Source: a virus. From it: a DNA stretch of 35,274 nucleotides. Below, in pieces: positions 17,478 through 24,887 of this stretch. The stretch spans positions 1 to 35,274 of the IMG/VR virus record IMGVR_UViG_3300017735_000043; one strand, given 5' to 3'. Within the stretch, counting starts at the first letter, position 1. Each line of letters begins with the position of its first letter. Below the pieces are notes generated by a model. The model was given only the letters and a program-made list of their open reading frames with translations. It had not been told where the DNA came from and searched no databases. The position numbers were made by a program, and so were the translations under genes.

Positions 17478-18220
17478 TGTCATACATTGGCAATACCCCT
17501 GCTGAAAAATACACTTCACTTTCTAAGCAAGACCTAACTGGCGATGGTACAGCGGGCCCATATACGCTTGATTATGCTGTGGGAGGCAATGCTGAACTAG
17601 AGGTTTTTGTAAACAACGTGCGACAAGAACCATCATCTGCATATTCAGTTGCAGGCAACCAACTTACAATGACAGGCAATGTAGCAAGCACAGATGACTT
17701 TTATGTTGTGTTTCAGGGAAAGTCGATAGGCACAATTTCCCCGCCAGATGGCTCTGTGACATCAGCCAAGATTGCAGACGATGCTATAACCCTAGCAAAA
17801 GCGGCAGACAGTCTGTATCGTTCTGGAACTTGGACACCTACTCTTACAGATGATTCAAGCAATTCAGCTTCCTTTACAACAACCCTAAATCAATATGTTC
17901 GTATAGGAAATGTAGTTCATTTGTTTTTGTCTTTAAATAATATAGACACAACAGGTATGACCACTGGTGATAACATGAACTTGGGGGGCTTACCCTTCAA
18001 TCATATAGCAGGAAATAGTTTTTCTACTTTGGTACATACGCAAAGCATTACTTTAAATAACATAACAGGATTTACTGTAAGATTTCTTGATGCTTCTAAA
18101 ACCGCAAGGTTTGAAGAATTAAGGTCAGGGCAAAATGACACTACCATGAAAGTTAGTGACCTGACTAGCGGAAGTGCTGATATAGGATTTAACGCCTTTT
18201 ATTTAACGGCTGACGCATAG
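17477..18220 (+). CDS. Tail fibre protein
   Basis: A 247-residue fibre. The N-terminal region (MSYIGNTPAEKYTSLSKQDL; YTLDYAVGGNAELEVFVNNV; DDFYVVFQGKSIGTI) is a standard marine-phage fibre head, followed by a linker with DGSVTSAKIADDAITLAKAA and a C-terminal beta domain that is noticeably more A/T-rich (from about 17,830). The AT-rich tip suggests the receptor-binding end was acquired separately. No enzymatic motif. Confidence 0.78.
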   Translation: MSYIGNTPAEKYTSLSKQDLTGDGTAGPYTLDYAVGGNAELEVFVNNVRQEPSSAYSVAGNQLTMTGNVASTDDFYVVFQGKSIGTISPPDGSVTSAKIADDAITLAKAADSLYRSGTWTPTLTDDSSNSASFTTTLNQYVRIGNVVHLFLSLNNIDTTGMTTGDNMNLGGLPFNHIAGNSFSTLVHTQSITLNNITGFTVRFLDASKTARFEELRSGQNDTTMKVSDLTSGSADIGFNAFYLTADA

Positions 18221-18229
18221 GAGCAGGAC

Positions 18230-19246
18230 ATGGCATTAAGCAAAATACTACCTGCCTCGCAGGAACAATATGCAGGTGCAAGAAACCTCATCATCAACGG
18301 AAATATGGCCTGTTCGCAGAGGGGAAATAGTTTTCCATCAGCGGCAAATAACACTTATGTTGTTGACCGTTTTAGGGTTAAGCGTAATGGTATGGACAAT
18401 CTTGTATATGATTTAAGTCAGTCCTCAACATCACCAGACGGTTTTGGAAACTCAATAAAACTTGATGTAACCACAGCAGAAACTTCAAGCGCAGACGGTG
18501 AATACTTAAAGATTGACACTACAATCGAAGCGCAGAATGTTCAGCAATTAAAATATGGAACATCTTCTGCGGAACAAATCACAATGTCGTTTTGGGTGCG
18601 TTCTAGCACTACAGGAACTTATGCCATTGAGATGTATACTGAAGACCCTAACAAGCAAATTACAAATACTTACACAGTAAACAGTGCGAACACTTGGGAA
18701 TACAAAACTGTAACGTTTGTTGGCGACAATGGCGGAAGTATTAATAATGACAATGGACAAGGTTTTCTAATTAGCTGGTTTCTTTCTGTTCCGTCTAACT
18801 ACAAAACGGGCGATAGCACATCGTGGCGAACTTATAACGCTGATGGAAGAGGCTATGGTCAGACAGCAGACGTAGCTTCTACTACTGGTGAATTTTACAT
18901 CACAGGCGTCCAGCTTGAGGTAGGCGATGTAGCCACACCGTTTGAACACGAAAGCTATGCGGAAACTTTGCAGAAGTGCGAAAGGTATTATAACCGCATT
19001 TATAATATCTGGTGTGACTTTGCGGTTTATGCAAACAACGGCAGAATGTCCAGAAGAGTTGACTTTCCTACAACAATGAGAGCCACCCCATCAATGACAA
19101 GAAACACCGTTTTCACAACAAATTGCGATGGTGTTGCTTCAAACAGAACTGATATTCATGGTACGCATATCTATGCAAACTCGACAGGTGCAGTAGGCGA
19201 TGCTTTCTTTGTCATAAATAATATGGAGGCTGATGCTGAATTATGA
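18230..19246 (+). CDS. Tail fibre / receptor-binding protein, cassette A
   Basis: A 338-residue fibre tip with the GARNLIINGNMACSQRG block near the N-terminus and a carbohydrate-binding-like beta-sandwich (SFWVRSSTTGTYAIEMY; NTWEYKTVTFVGDNGG; GEFYITGVQLEVGDVATPFEHESYAE). This pattern is widespread in marine phage fibres. It is paralogous to the protein encoded at 20660-21745; the two genes share a perfect 23-base stretch at 18899-18921 and 21350-21372. AGGAGCAGG precedes the start. It overlaps a 59-aa gene by ATGA. Confidence 0.82.
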   Translation: MALSKILPASQEQYAGARNLIINGNMACSQRGNSFPSAANNTYVVDRFRVKRNGMDNLVYDLSQSSTSPDGFGNSIKLDVTTAETSSADGEYLKIDTTIEAQNVQQLKYGTSSAEQITMSFWVRSSTTGTYAIEMYTEDPNKQITNTYTVNSANTWEYKTVTFVGDNGGSINNDNGQGFLISWFLSVPSNYKTGDSTSWRTYNADGRGYGQTADVASTTGEFYITGVQLEVGDVATPFEHESYAETLQKCERYYNRIYNIWCDFAVYANNGRMSRRVDFPTTMRATPSMTRNTVFTTNCDGVASNRTDIHGTHIYANSTGAVGDAFFVINNMEADAEL

Positions 19247-19422
19247 TTATAGAAAACGCTAAATATTATTTAGATGTTGCAGATACAAACATCACAGACC
19301 ACATAACTGCTACGATTGATGGTACGGTTTGGGATGTGCCGATTGATGCTTCTAATGCGTTCTACGCAGAAATCATGCGGCAGGTAGCCGCTGGCGAACT
19401 AACGATAGCGGAGGCTGACTGA
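19243..19422 (+). CDS. Small fibre-partner protein, cassette A
   Basis: A 59-residue protein overlapping the fibre gene by ATGA and the next gene by TGATG. It ends FYAEIMRQVAAGELTIAEAD, nearly the same as the end of the 56-residue product at 21748-21918. Short proteins with an NRHYxEI...AD ending commonly follow fibre genes in phages, where tail-fibre assembly roles are proposed. A chaperone or fibre cap is likely but unproven. Confidence 0.75.
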   Translation: MIIENAKYYLDVADTNITDHITATIDGTVWDVPIDASNAFYAEIMRQVAAGELTIAEAD

Positions 19423-20660
19423 TGGCATATATAGGTAAGTCTCCCACAGGCACAGGCATCCGGCAACGGTATTACTTCACGGCTACTGGCGGGGAAACAA
19501 GCCTGTCAGGAACGGACGATAATGGGCTTACCATGTCATATGCTGACGGGGCGTATGTGGACGTAAACTTGAACGGCATAAAACTTGTGTCCGACACAGA
19601 CTACACCACCACTACAGCCAATACCATCGGCGGTCTTGCGGCGCTATCTGCTAACGATATTGTTGAAGTTGTTGCCTATGATATCTTCACTGTAGCAGAC
19701 ACGGTTTCAGCTAAGAACGGCGGCACGTTTAATGGCAATGTTGCGACCACTGGTAATATTTCCGCTGTAGATGGCTCATTTAGCGGCGACACTGCTGTAG
19801 CTGGGGACCTGACTGTAGATACAAACACACTTCACGTTGACAGCACAAACAATCGTGTAGGCATTGGGACGAGTTCGCCATTAGATTTAGTGCATATTAA
19901 AGAAACCAATGGCACAGCTACATCTACTCAACTTATGTTGCACAATAATAATACTGGTAGTGGTTCTGCTGGAATTGCCTTTAATGTGATACACGATGGT
20001 GAAACAACATCTTATGTTCCAAAGGGTGCAATATTATTTGAACGTACCGCTACTAACGGCAGAGGTGCGTTTAAGTTTATGTCTGATAACGTTGATGACA
20101 CAAATCCATTTTCTGCGGGTGATGAGGTTATGCGTATCGACAGCAATGGTAGTGTCAAAATAAATACCACAAGCACAATACATTCGAACGCTATTCTAAA
20201 TGCTCATATGACGGAATCAAGCGGAACTGTAGTTGCCACAAAGCGAGACACAACATCCGGAGCGAGACACATTGTCTTTTATAATCCGAATGGTGAAGTT
20301 GGTGGTATTCTAACAAGCGGTTCTGGAACAAATTACAACACCTCATCCGACTACCGCCTCAAAGAAAACGTCACTGACATCACAGGCGCAACTGACAGGC
20401 TAAAGCAACTTAATCCTGTGCGGTTTAATTTTATTGCAGATGCCAATAATACTGTTGATGGCTTTCTAGCACACGAAGCACAGGCTGTAGTACCAGAAGC
20501 CGTAACAGGCACACACAACGAGGTGGATGACGATGGCAACGCTGTTTATCAGGGCATTGACCAAAGTAAGCTAGTGCCTTTGCTGGTTGCTACCATACAG
20601 GAACAGCAAGCCGCTATTGAAGCATTGACTGCTAGAGTATCCGCACTGGAGGAGAACTAA
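19422..20660 (+). CDS. Tail fibre with C-terminal S74 intramolecular chaperone
   Basis: A 412-residue fibre. It starts with the MAYIGKSPTGTGIRQRYYF module, has beta-helix-like fibre repeats (GNVATTGNISAVDGSFSGD; LHVDSTNNRVGIGTSSPL), and ends from about residue 305 with the S74 chaperone: SDYRLKENVTDI, RLKQLNPVRFNF, GFLAHEAQAVVPEAVTG, and a terminal coiled coil (IQEQQAAIEALTARVSALEEN in part). S74 domains trimerise the fibre and then cut themselves off at a Ser/Lys dyad; the conserved Ser of SDYRLKEN is present at about 308. It is coupled to both neighbours. Confidence 0.88.
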   Translation: MAYIGKSPTGTGIRQRYYFTATGGETSLSGTDDNGLTMSYADGAYVDVNLNGIKLVSDTDYTTTTANTIGGLAALSANDIVEVVAYDIFTVADTVSAKNGGTFNGNVATTGNISAVDGSFSGDTAVAGDLTVDTNTLHVDSTNNRVGIGTSSPLDLVHIKETNGTATSTQLMLHNNNTGSGSAGIAFNVIHDGETTSYVPKGAILFERTATNGRGAFKFMSDNVDDTNPFSAGDEVMRIDSNGSVKINTTSTIHSNAILNAHMTESSGTVVATKRDTTSGARHIVFYNPNGEVGGILTSGSGTNYNTSSDYRLKENVTDITGATDRLKQLNPVRFNFIADANNTVDGFLAHEAQAVVPEAVTGTHNEVDDDGNAVYQGIDQSKLVPLLVATIQEQQAAIEALTARVSALEEN

Positions 20661-21745
20661 TGACAAGAGCAAGAGAATTAGCTGACCTCGGCGGAAGCGC
20701 AGGTGCAGGTGGTATCACAGGCAAGAACCTCATAATCAACGGAAAAATGGCTGTTGCACAGCGGGGAACGTCAGTCACAAGCTTTTCATCTCAAGATTAC
20801 ACAACCGCTGACAGGTGGAAACTTATTGGTTCAAACTTTGGCACTTGGACTGTTACACAATCAACAGATGTTCCGGCTGGTCAGGGGTTTGCTAATTCAT
20901 TTAAACTTGATTGCACAACAGCAGACACCAGCATTGGTGCGGCTGACAGTTTGCGTTTCCGACAGGGCATAGAAGGGCAAAACTTACAGCATCTAAAAAA
21001 GGGCACATCAAATGCTGAAAGTGTTACTTTTTCTTTTTGGGTAAAGACTAACAAAACAGGTTCGTATGCTTTTGAACTTCTCGACCAAGATAATAGCAGA
21101 CATATTTGCAAACTTTATACTGTTGACAGCGCAAACACTTGGGAAAAGAAAGTATTTACTTTCGCAGGTGACACATCAGGCGTGCTGGACAATGACAATG
21201 CTATGTCTTTTCAACCTCAATGGTATTTAATAGCTGGAACAGACAGCACATCAGGAACACTTGCAACCTCTTGGGCTAGTCGCGTTTCAGCTAACAAAGC
21301 GGCAGGTCATAATGTGAACCTCGCAGACAGCACTAGCAACGAATGGTATATCACAGGCGTCCAGCTTGAGGTTGGAAGTGCCACGCCTTTTGAGCATGAG
21401 CCATTCGCAGTAACTCAGCACAAATGCTTCCGCTATTATCAACGTGCAGGAAGCTACAGCGGTTTCTTTACCAATACTTCAGGCAGAGTGCGAGCAATGT
21501 TAGTTGGTCATACTGTGATGAGAGCACAGCCAACAGCAAGCAACACAACAGGCATTGCAGTATATTCTAAAAACGCAGGTATTAGTGGTGCAACAACTAT
21601 ATTTACTGCTCCCGGAAACTTTAGAAATGGCCCATCATCATTTATTGATTTTGATACAGTGGCAACAAGCACTGTGCAGGGTCAAGGCTGTACTGGCGAT
21701 AACAATACTGATGTTCGTTATTTTGAATTAGATGCGGAGTTATAA
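20660..21745 (+). CDS. Tail fibre / receptor-binding protein, cassette B
   Basis: A 361-residue paralogue of the fibre at 18230-19246. It has GKNLIINGKMAVAQRGTS, the same SFWVKTNKTGSYAFELLDQD and NTWEKKVFTFAGDTSG strands, and the same WYITGVQLEVGSATPFEHEPF motif before a divergent C-terminus (about residue 255 on). Conserved body and divergent tip indicate two receptor specificities or past tip swapping. It starts by overlap with the S74 fibre and is followed after 2 bases by a small partner gene. Confidence 0.82.
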   Translation: MTRARELADLGGSAGAGGITGKNLIINGKMAVAQRGTSVTSFSSQDYTTADRWKLIGSNFGTWTVTQSTDVPAGQGFANSFKLDCTTADTSIGAADSLRFRQGIEGQNLQHLKKGTSNAESVTFSFWVKTNKTGSYAFELLDQDNSRHICKLYTVDSANTWEKKVFTFAGDTSGVLDNDNAMSFQPQWYLIAGTDSTSGTLATSWASRVSANKAAGHNVNLADSTSNEWYITGVQLEVGSATPFEHEPFAVTQHKCFRYYQRAGSYSGFFTNTSGRVRAMLVGHTVMRAQPTASNTTGIAVYSKNAGISGATTIFTAPGNFRNGPSSFIDFDTVATSTVQGQGCTGDNNTDVRYFELDAEL

Positions 21746-21747
21746 AA

Positions 21748-21918
21748 ATGAACGAAATGACAATAACAAACGCACGACATTCGGAAGATGGTGAAAGTGT
21801 TTTAGCAACCGTTGATGGTGTTCATATGGCTATACCAAAAGATGCGGATAACCGCCACTACGCAGAAATCATGCGTCAGGTTGAAGCTGGCACCTTAACC
21901 ATAGCTGATGCTGATTAG
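21748..21918 (+). CDS. Small fibre-partner protein, cassette B
   Basis: A 56-residue protein, paralogue of the one at 19243-19422. It ends HYAEIMRQVEAGTLTIADAD, and the DNVRHY-like start of this segment (DADNRHYAEI) matches the typical phage form. No strong ribosome binding site is visible, so translation may depend on the fibre gene two bases upstream. Proposed role: assembly factor or cap for the cassette B fibre; inference. Confidence 0.75.
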   Translation: MNEMTITNARHSEDGESVLATVDGVHMAIPKDADNRHYAEIMRQVEAGTLTIADAD

Positions 21919-21920
21919 CT

Positions 21921-22145
21921 ATGGAAATGGACAATCTGATAGACCTCCTGCTAGGCGTACTGCTTACAGGTGTCGGCTGGTTCTTGGCTAATCTAGTGCG
22001 AGAGGTCAAGCGAATTGACATCTTGCTGAATAGAACTCGTGAAGATTTTGCCAGCAAGAACGACCTCAGTTACGCAGTGGACAAGCTATCAGAAGCACTG
22101 CACAGAATGGAAGATAAGCTAGACAAGGCTCTCACAAAAGGCTGA
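21921..22145 (+). CDS. Small membrane protein with coiled coil
   Basis: A 74-residue protein with one hydrophobic segment near the N-terminus (LIDLLLGVLLTGVGWFLANLV, residues about 6-26) followed by a charged helix (REVKRIDILLNRTREDF; VDKLSEALHRMEDKLDKAL). The form fits a holin-like or inner-spanin-like lysis accessory, or a virion membrane-contact protein. It starts two bases after the previous stop. Because the endolysin and holin lie in another operon, a lysis role is uncertain. Confidence 0.65.
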   Translation: MEMDNLIDLLLGVLLTGVGWFLANLVREVKRIDILLNRTREDFASKNDLSYAVDKLSEALHRMEDKLDKALTKG

Positions 22146-22149
22146 TGAA

Positions 22150-22593
22150 ATGGACCCTATTACCGCAATGGCTGTTGCAACCTCTGCGTTCTCGGCTATT
22201 AAAAAGGGGTTCGCGGCGGCTAAAGATGTCGAATCTATGGCGGGCGATTTATCTCGCTGGATGGGCGCGGTGCAGTCTGTTAAGGACGGGCACCAGAAAG
22301 CCAAGTCGCGTCGTATCGGTTCTGTTGACGAGGAAGCTCTTGAGACATGGGCCCACCAAAAGAAAATCAAACGTATGGAGGAGGAGCTAAGGCTCTTCGT
22401 CATAGGCCATTACGGGCCAGAGGCGTGGCAGGATATCATCCGGCTACAGGGCAGGATACGCAAACAGCGGCTGATTGATGCTAGGCTCAGAGAAGAAAAA
22501 AACGAACTGATTATCATGTGGATTATGATTATTCTGCTAGTGCTGATTGTCTTAGGCTTTCTGTACTTCGGCTTCACCCAGATAATGCGCTAA
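22150..22593 (+). CDS. Membrane-anchored phage protein (MDPITAMAVATSAFSAIKKG type)
   Basis: A 147-residue protein of a kind common in short-tailed marine phages. The N-terminus is MDPITAMAVATSAFSAIKKG, followed by AAKDVESMAGDLSRWMG, a basic helical middle (QKKIKRMEEELRLFVIG; LIDARLREEKNEL) and a C-terminal transmembrane segment (IIMWIMIILLVLIVLGFLYFGF, about 124-145, read in part). The function is unknown; spanin-like or DNA-ejection roles have both been suggested for such proteins. It is the last gene of the main late operon. Confidence 0.7.
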   Translation: MDPITAMAVATSAFSAIKKGFAAAKDVESMAGDLSRWMGAVQSVKDGHQKAKSRRIGSVDEEALETWAHQKKIKRMEEELRLFVIGHYGPEAWQDIIRLQGRIRKQRLIDARLREEKNELIIMWIMIILLVLIVLGFLYFGFTQIMR

Positions 22594-22635
22594 AACACCC
22601 CCGAAAAAAATATAAATAAAATTGCATGCTAGGGC

Positions 22636-22664
22636 TTTACATATCTATACTCTTAGCCTATATT
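22636..22664 (+). promoter_or_regulatory. Sigma70-like promoter upstream of the 22707 gene
   Basis: TTTACA at 22636-22641, a 17-base spacer, and TATATT at 22659-22664 form a good sigma70 promoter in an A/T-rich gap. The end of the spacer reads TACTCTTAGCCTA (22648-22660) and runs into the -10; a very similar element sits at the same place in the leftward promoter at 33667-33696. It would drive the 78-aa gene and the two HNH genes. Confidence 0.65.
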
Positions 22665-22706
22665 TATATTATGGGGAGAGCCCATAGCAAAAACAGGGAG
22701 ATTATC

Positions 22707-22943
22707 ATGGAATACACACAGATTGATTGGGACCGCAAAGTTAAATATACAGCCGCTGAGTTTGCTGGCATTCGCCGCAACGCTGACGGCGACATCTGCG
22801 AAGACCTCGACGTACACTGCATCTGGATGACACCTGCACAAAAGCGTAGCCTCACAGGTGATGACCAGTATCGCGTTGATGGCTATGAAGAAGACATGGC
22901 CTACATGATGGAAGAGGCCAAAGCGGAATTTGCGGGCGCTTAA
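22707..22943 (+). CDS. Hypothetical acidic 78-aa protein
   Basis: A 78-residue protein. The start at 22707 is chosen because CAGGGAG lies 7 bases upstream and longer readings would run into the promoter. It is acidic toward the end (DGYEEDMAYMMEEAKAEF) and contains EFAGIRRNADGDICEDLDVHCIW. I do not recognise it. It is the first gene behind the promoter at 22636; the last 10 bases of its coding sequence and the bases just after it belong to the 16-base repeat found again after the second HNH gene. Confidence 0.72.
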   Translation: MEYTQIDWDRKVKYTAAEFAGIRRNADGDICEDLDVHCIWMTPAQKRSLTGDDQYRVDGYEEDMAYMMEEAKAEFAGA

Positions 22944-22949
22944 CAGCCC
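22934..22949 (+). repeat. 16-bp direct repeat flanking HNH genes, copy 1
   Basis: CGGGCGCTTAACAGCC occurs here and again at 23648-23663. Each copy covers the final Gly-Ala codons and TAA stop of a gene, and the two copies bracket the pair of HNH genes exactly. This could be a duplication scar from insertion of the nuclease pair. Confidence 0.8.
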
Positions 22950-22970
22950 CGCCACCAAAGGGAGATAGAT

Positions 22971-23270
22971 ATGGCTGGAATGAGTGCAGGAGAAAGAGCA
23001 AGGCGCGGATATAACCGCCGTCTTGTTGGCAAATGGAAGATGAGGAAAGGCTGTAGTCATTGTAACTTTCAAGCTAACCACAGCTTTCAGCTTGAGCTAG
23101 ACCACATCGTGTGGGGCGTTACCAAAAAATATAAGGGCACAGACCGCGCCTTTGAAGCGCATTGGAGCAAGGGCAGAATAAAAAAAGAACTGTCAAAGTG
23201 TCAGGTCTTGTGTAAGAACTGCCACGCCCTGAAAACCTATAAAGAAAGGTACGGCGATGAAAAACTGTAG
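22971..23270 (+). CDS. HNH endonuclease 1
   Basis: A 99-residue HNH nuclease. Zinc ligands are visible as CSHC (residues 25-28) and CKNCH (about 82-86), and LELDHI carries the central Asp-His of the HNH core. Such free-standing phage HNH enzymes are homing-type or packaging-associated nickases. This one is followed by a related gene overlapping by 14 bases. GGGAGATAG precedes the ATG. Terminase-assisting HNH proteins normally sit beside terminase, which this does not, so a selfish homing role is more likely. Confidence 0.85.
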   Translation: MAGMSAGERARRGYNRRLVGKWKMRKGCSHCNFQANHSFQLELDHIVWGVTKKYKGTDRAFEAHWSKGRIKKELSKCQVLCKNCHALKTYKERYGDEKL

Positions 23271-23658
23271 TAGCTGTAAGCAGGACTTGCCGTTCAATAC
23301 CTTTTCTTTAACCCGCAAGGGCGGGGACAAAAGGCAGAGCACTTGCAAGCCGTGTTCTGTGGCAAGAAAAAAAGCTATATCTCATAGGCACAGAGCTATT
23401 GTTGGCAGGTGGAAAATGCTGAAGGGCTGTTCTGTTTGCGGGTTCAAAGGCGAACACCATTGCCAGCTTGACCTTGACCACATCAAGCCTGAGACAAAGC
23501 ACCCTAGCTTAAAGGGTCACTCCTATGAACCAGCATGGTCATTCGCTAAAATTAAGAATGAGTTAGCAAAGTGCATAGTGGTTTGCAAAAATTGTCATGC
23601 TGAAAAAACCATTTTAGGGCTAGAACATATGCGGCACAATGAGTGGACGGGCGCTTAA
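23257..23658 (+). CDS. HNH endonuclease 2 with extra N-terminal zinc module
   Basis: A 133-residue protein paralogous to the one before it. Residues 45-125 repeat the same layout: VGRWKMLKGCSVCGF, LDLDHIKPE, FAKIKNELAKC and VCKNCHAEKT. The first 35 residues add a second metal site (CSSCKQDLPFNTF, then CKPCS), a pairing often seen in phage HNH proteins. The tandem arrangement suggests duplication followed by gain or loss of the N-terminal module. The last codons and stop lie in the second copy of the 16-base repeat. Confidence 0.87.
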   Translation: MKNCSSCKQDLPFNTFSLTRKGGDKRQSTCKPCSVARKKAISHRHRAIVGRWKMLKGCSVCGFKGEHHCQLDLDHIKPETKHPSLKGHSYEPAWSFAKIKNELAKCIVVCKNCHAEKTILGLEHMRHNEWTGA

Positions 23659-23663
23659 CAGCC
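23648..23663 (+). repeat. 16-bp direct repeat flanking HNH genes, copy 2
   Basis: Second copy of CGGGCGCTTAACAGCC; see 22934-22949. It again ends a reading frame with Gly-Ala-stop. A small hairpin (TTGC, loop TGTAACG, GCAA) follows at once at 23664-23678. Confidence 0.8.
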
Positions 23664-23746
23664 TTGCTGTAACGGCAAAAACAATATATCAATAAGATGT
23701 CTGGGGGCTTTCTCTCCTTTGACCTCGGACAGTTTCCTCCCTGAGA

Positions 23747-23780
23747 CCCCTCGCTGTAACGGCGGGGGGTTTTATCTTTT
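23747..23780 (+). terminator. Rho-independent terminator of the rightward late/HNH region
   Basis: CCCCTCGC (23747-23754) pairs with GCGGGGGG (23762-23769) through one T-G wobble around loop TGTAACG, followed by TTTTATCTTTT. It lies between the convergent HNH operon and the leftward lysis operon. The T-run is on the plus strand, so it stops rightward transcripts. The same loop sequence occurs in the weaker hairpin at 23664-23678. Confidence 0.85.
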
Positions 23781-23945
23781 GATGGTCCTGACCTCTGACG
23801 CGGCACCAAAGCTCTGTCGGGTGCTAAAGGATTTTGTATATACCCTTTCCTTACCCGCCCGCTTGGATTTGTCAGACTGTTCCATTCGCCTGTCTGATTC
23901 TCTCAGGAATGATTGCCACGTTTCTTTATTCTGTTTCTTCGGCAC
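23772..23945 (-). CDS. Small basic hypothetical protein, end of leftward operon
   Basis: A 57-residue basic protein (PKKQNKETWQSFLRESDRRM, then KSKRAGKERVYTKSF) reading leftward. I chose the GTG at 23945, which overlaps the end of the zinc-ribbon gene and has GCGAGG upstream; an ATG at 23975 would add 10 residues but overlaps far more. The stop codon lies in the T-run of the terminator. No family is recognised; it may be real because it fills the gap with the same orientation and spacing as its operon. Confidence 0.5.
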   Translation of the reverse strand: MPKKQNKETWQSFLRESDRRMEQSDKSKRAGKERVYTKSFSTRQSFGAASEVRTIKR

Positions 23946-24075
23946 TCTGGCACACCTCGCCCTGACAGCAATCATCGACGATGTTTCCGCAGGTCAGACA
24001 TTGCTCATGCCCATGCACATGCACAGTCTTCCAAGCCTCGCCACAGCGCGGGCATCTCTTTATGTGGTCATTCAT
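23926..24075 (-). CDS. Zinc-ribbon mini-protein (49 aa)
   Basis: A 49-residue protein in the leftward operon. It begins MNDHIKRCPRCGEAW and continues with HEQCLTCGN, giving a CPRCG-CLTCG pair that forms a classic zinc ribbon, plus a later DDCCQGEVC. The start overlaps the holin stop by ATGA, which fits the operon style. It could act as a small regulator or a nuclease partner; the function is not shown by sequence. Confidence 0.75.
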   Translation of the reverse strand: MNDHIKRCPRCGEAWKTVHVHGHEQCLTCGNIVDDCCQGEVCQSAEETE

Positions 24076-24440
24076 TTTTTACCCTTCTTTTCCATAAATC
24101 CCTCAACAGCACCGCCGCCAAAGTAAAATCCTAAAATTAAAAGCATGGCGTAGTTTATACTAAACTGGTCCATAACCTTTGTTACATCGTCTGGGTTGCC
24201 TGAGCCTGATAGCGTCATACCCAAAACGATTGCAAAGCATGCAACATAGGTAAACCCAAACATAAATGCCAGCATCCGCTGGGCTATCTTGAATGGCGCA
24301 TAAGCGGCAAGCACATCTGTTTTTGCCTTGGCCTTCGCCTGTATTTCTTCCTCGCTAGAGGTATGCATATTGTCGATAAGGTCGAGAGATTTTGATATCA
24401 CATCTCCTGAGCCTAAAATTTTAGATAATATTCCTATCAT
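24072..24440 (-). CDS. Holin (GTA-type 3TM holin-like)
   Basis: A 122-residue inner membrane protein next to the endolysin. Two clear hydrophobic segments are seen (about 54-77, MLAFMFGFTYVACFAIVLGM; about 94-115, INYAMLLILGFYFGGGAVEG), and a charged helical N-terminus precedes LAAYAPFKIAQRMLAF, a pattern I associate with the GTA_holin_3TM family of alphaproteobacterial phages and gene transfer agents. It would form the lesion that releases the endolysin. It starts by ATGA overlap with the endolysin gene. The family call is by recall; the holin role is well supported by context. Confidence 0.82.
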   Translation of the reverse strand: MIGILSKILGSGDVISKSLDLIDNMHTSSEEEIQAKAKAKTDVLAAYAPFKIAQRMLAFMFGFTYVACFAIVLGMTLSGSGNPDDVTKVMDQFSINYAMLLILGFYFGGGAVEGFMEKKGKK

Positions 24441-24886
24441 GCTATCAGCCCTTTCCGGTAGCCCAAGCCCTTCTGGTAGGTCAGTACCTCTTTACGATTG
24501 TCCTTAGCCTTGTAGCTACAATGTACCCAGCCGGTATTCCCGCCGGAATAATTCTCTAATATTAGCTGGTCGAAGTCCAGCTTACCAGCAATGTAGCCCG
24601 CCAGTTCCATATTGCTAATGGTCGGCACCTCAAAGTCTGCCGCCTCGCCCTTGGCATGTTGGCTATTTACTGAGCTTCCTATGGCTATGCAGAGCTCACC
24701 AGAGCGGTATCCGCTACTAGGCGTGAACGGTATGCCGTACTGCTCTCTGACGGGCTCCAAAATGTGTTTGCACACCAGCTTCATAGCCTCGATGTGTTCA
24801 TCTGTCGGCTCATTAGGTATGCCCTTACGAACCGCCGTCTGGCTCTTGGTCATCTCTGCCAAGCTAAAATGCTTTGATAGATTCAT
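24437..24886 (-). CDS. Endolysin, M15-type D-Ala-D-Ala peptidase
   Basis: A 149-residue peptidoglycan peptidase. The zinc-binding pattern of M15A peptidases is present: SGYRSGEL at about 58-65, SQHAKGEAADFE with His77 and Asp84, and WVHCS with His122. The N-terminus (LSKHFSLAEMTKSQTAVRKG) and EAMKLVCKHILEPVREQYG also fit phage M15A enzymes. No signal peptide is seen, so export depends on the holin. AAGGAA precedes the ATG. It would cut peptide cross-links at lysis. Confidence 0.9.
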   Translation of the reverse strand: MNLSKHFSLAEMTKSQTAVRKGIPNEPTDEHIEAMKLVCKHILEPVREQYGIPFTPSSGYRSGELCIAIGSSVNSQHAKGEAADFEVPTISNMELAGYIAGKLDFDQLILENYSGGNTGWVHCSYKAKDNRKEVLTYQKGLGYRKGLIA

Positions 24887-24887
24887 G

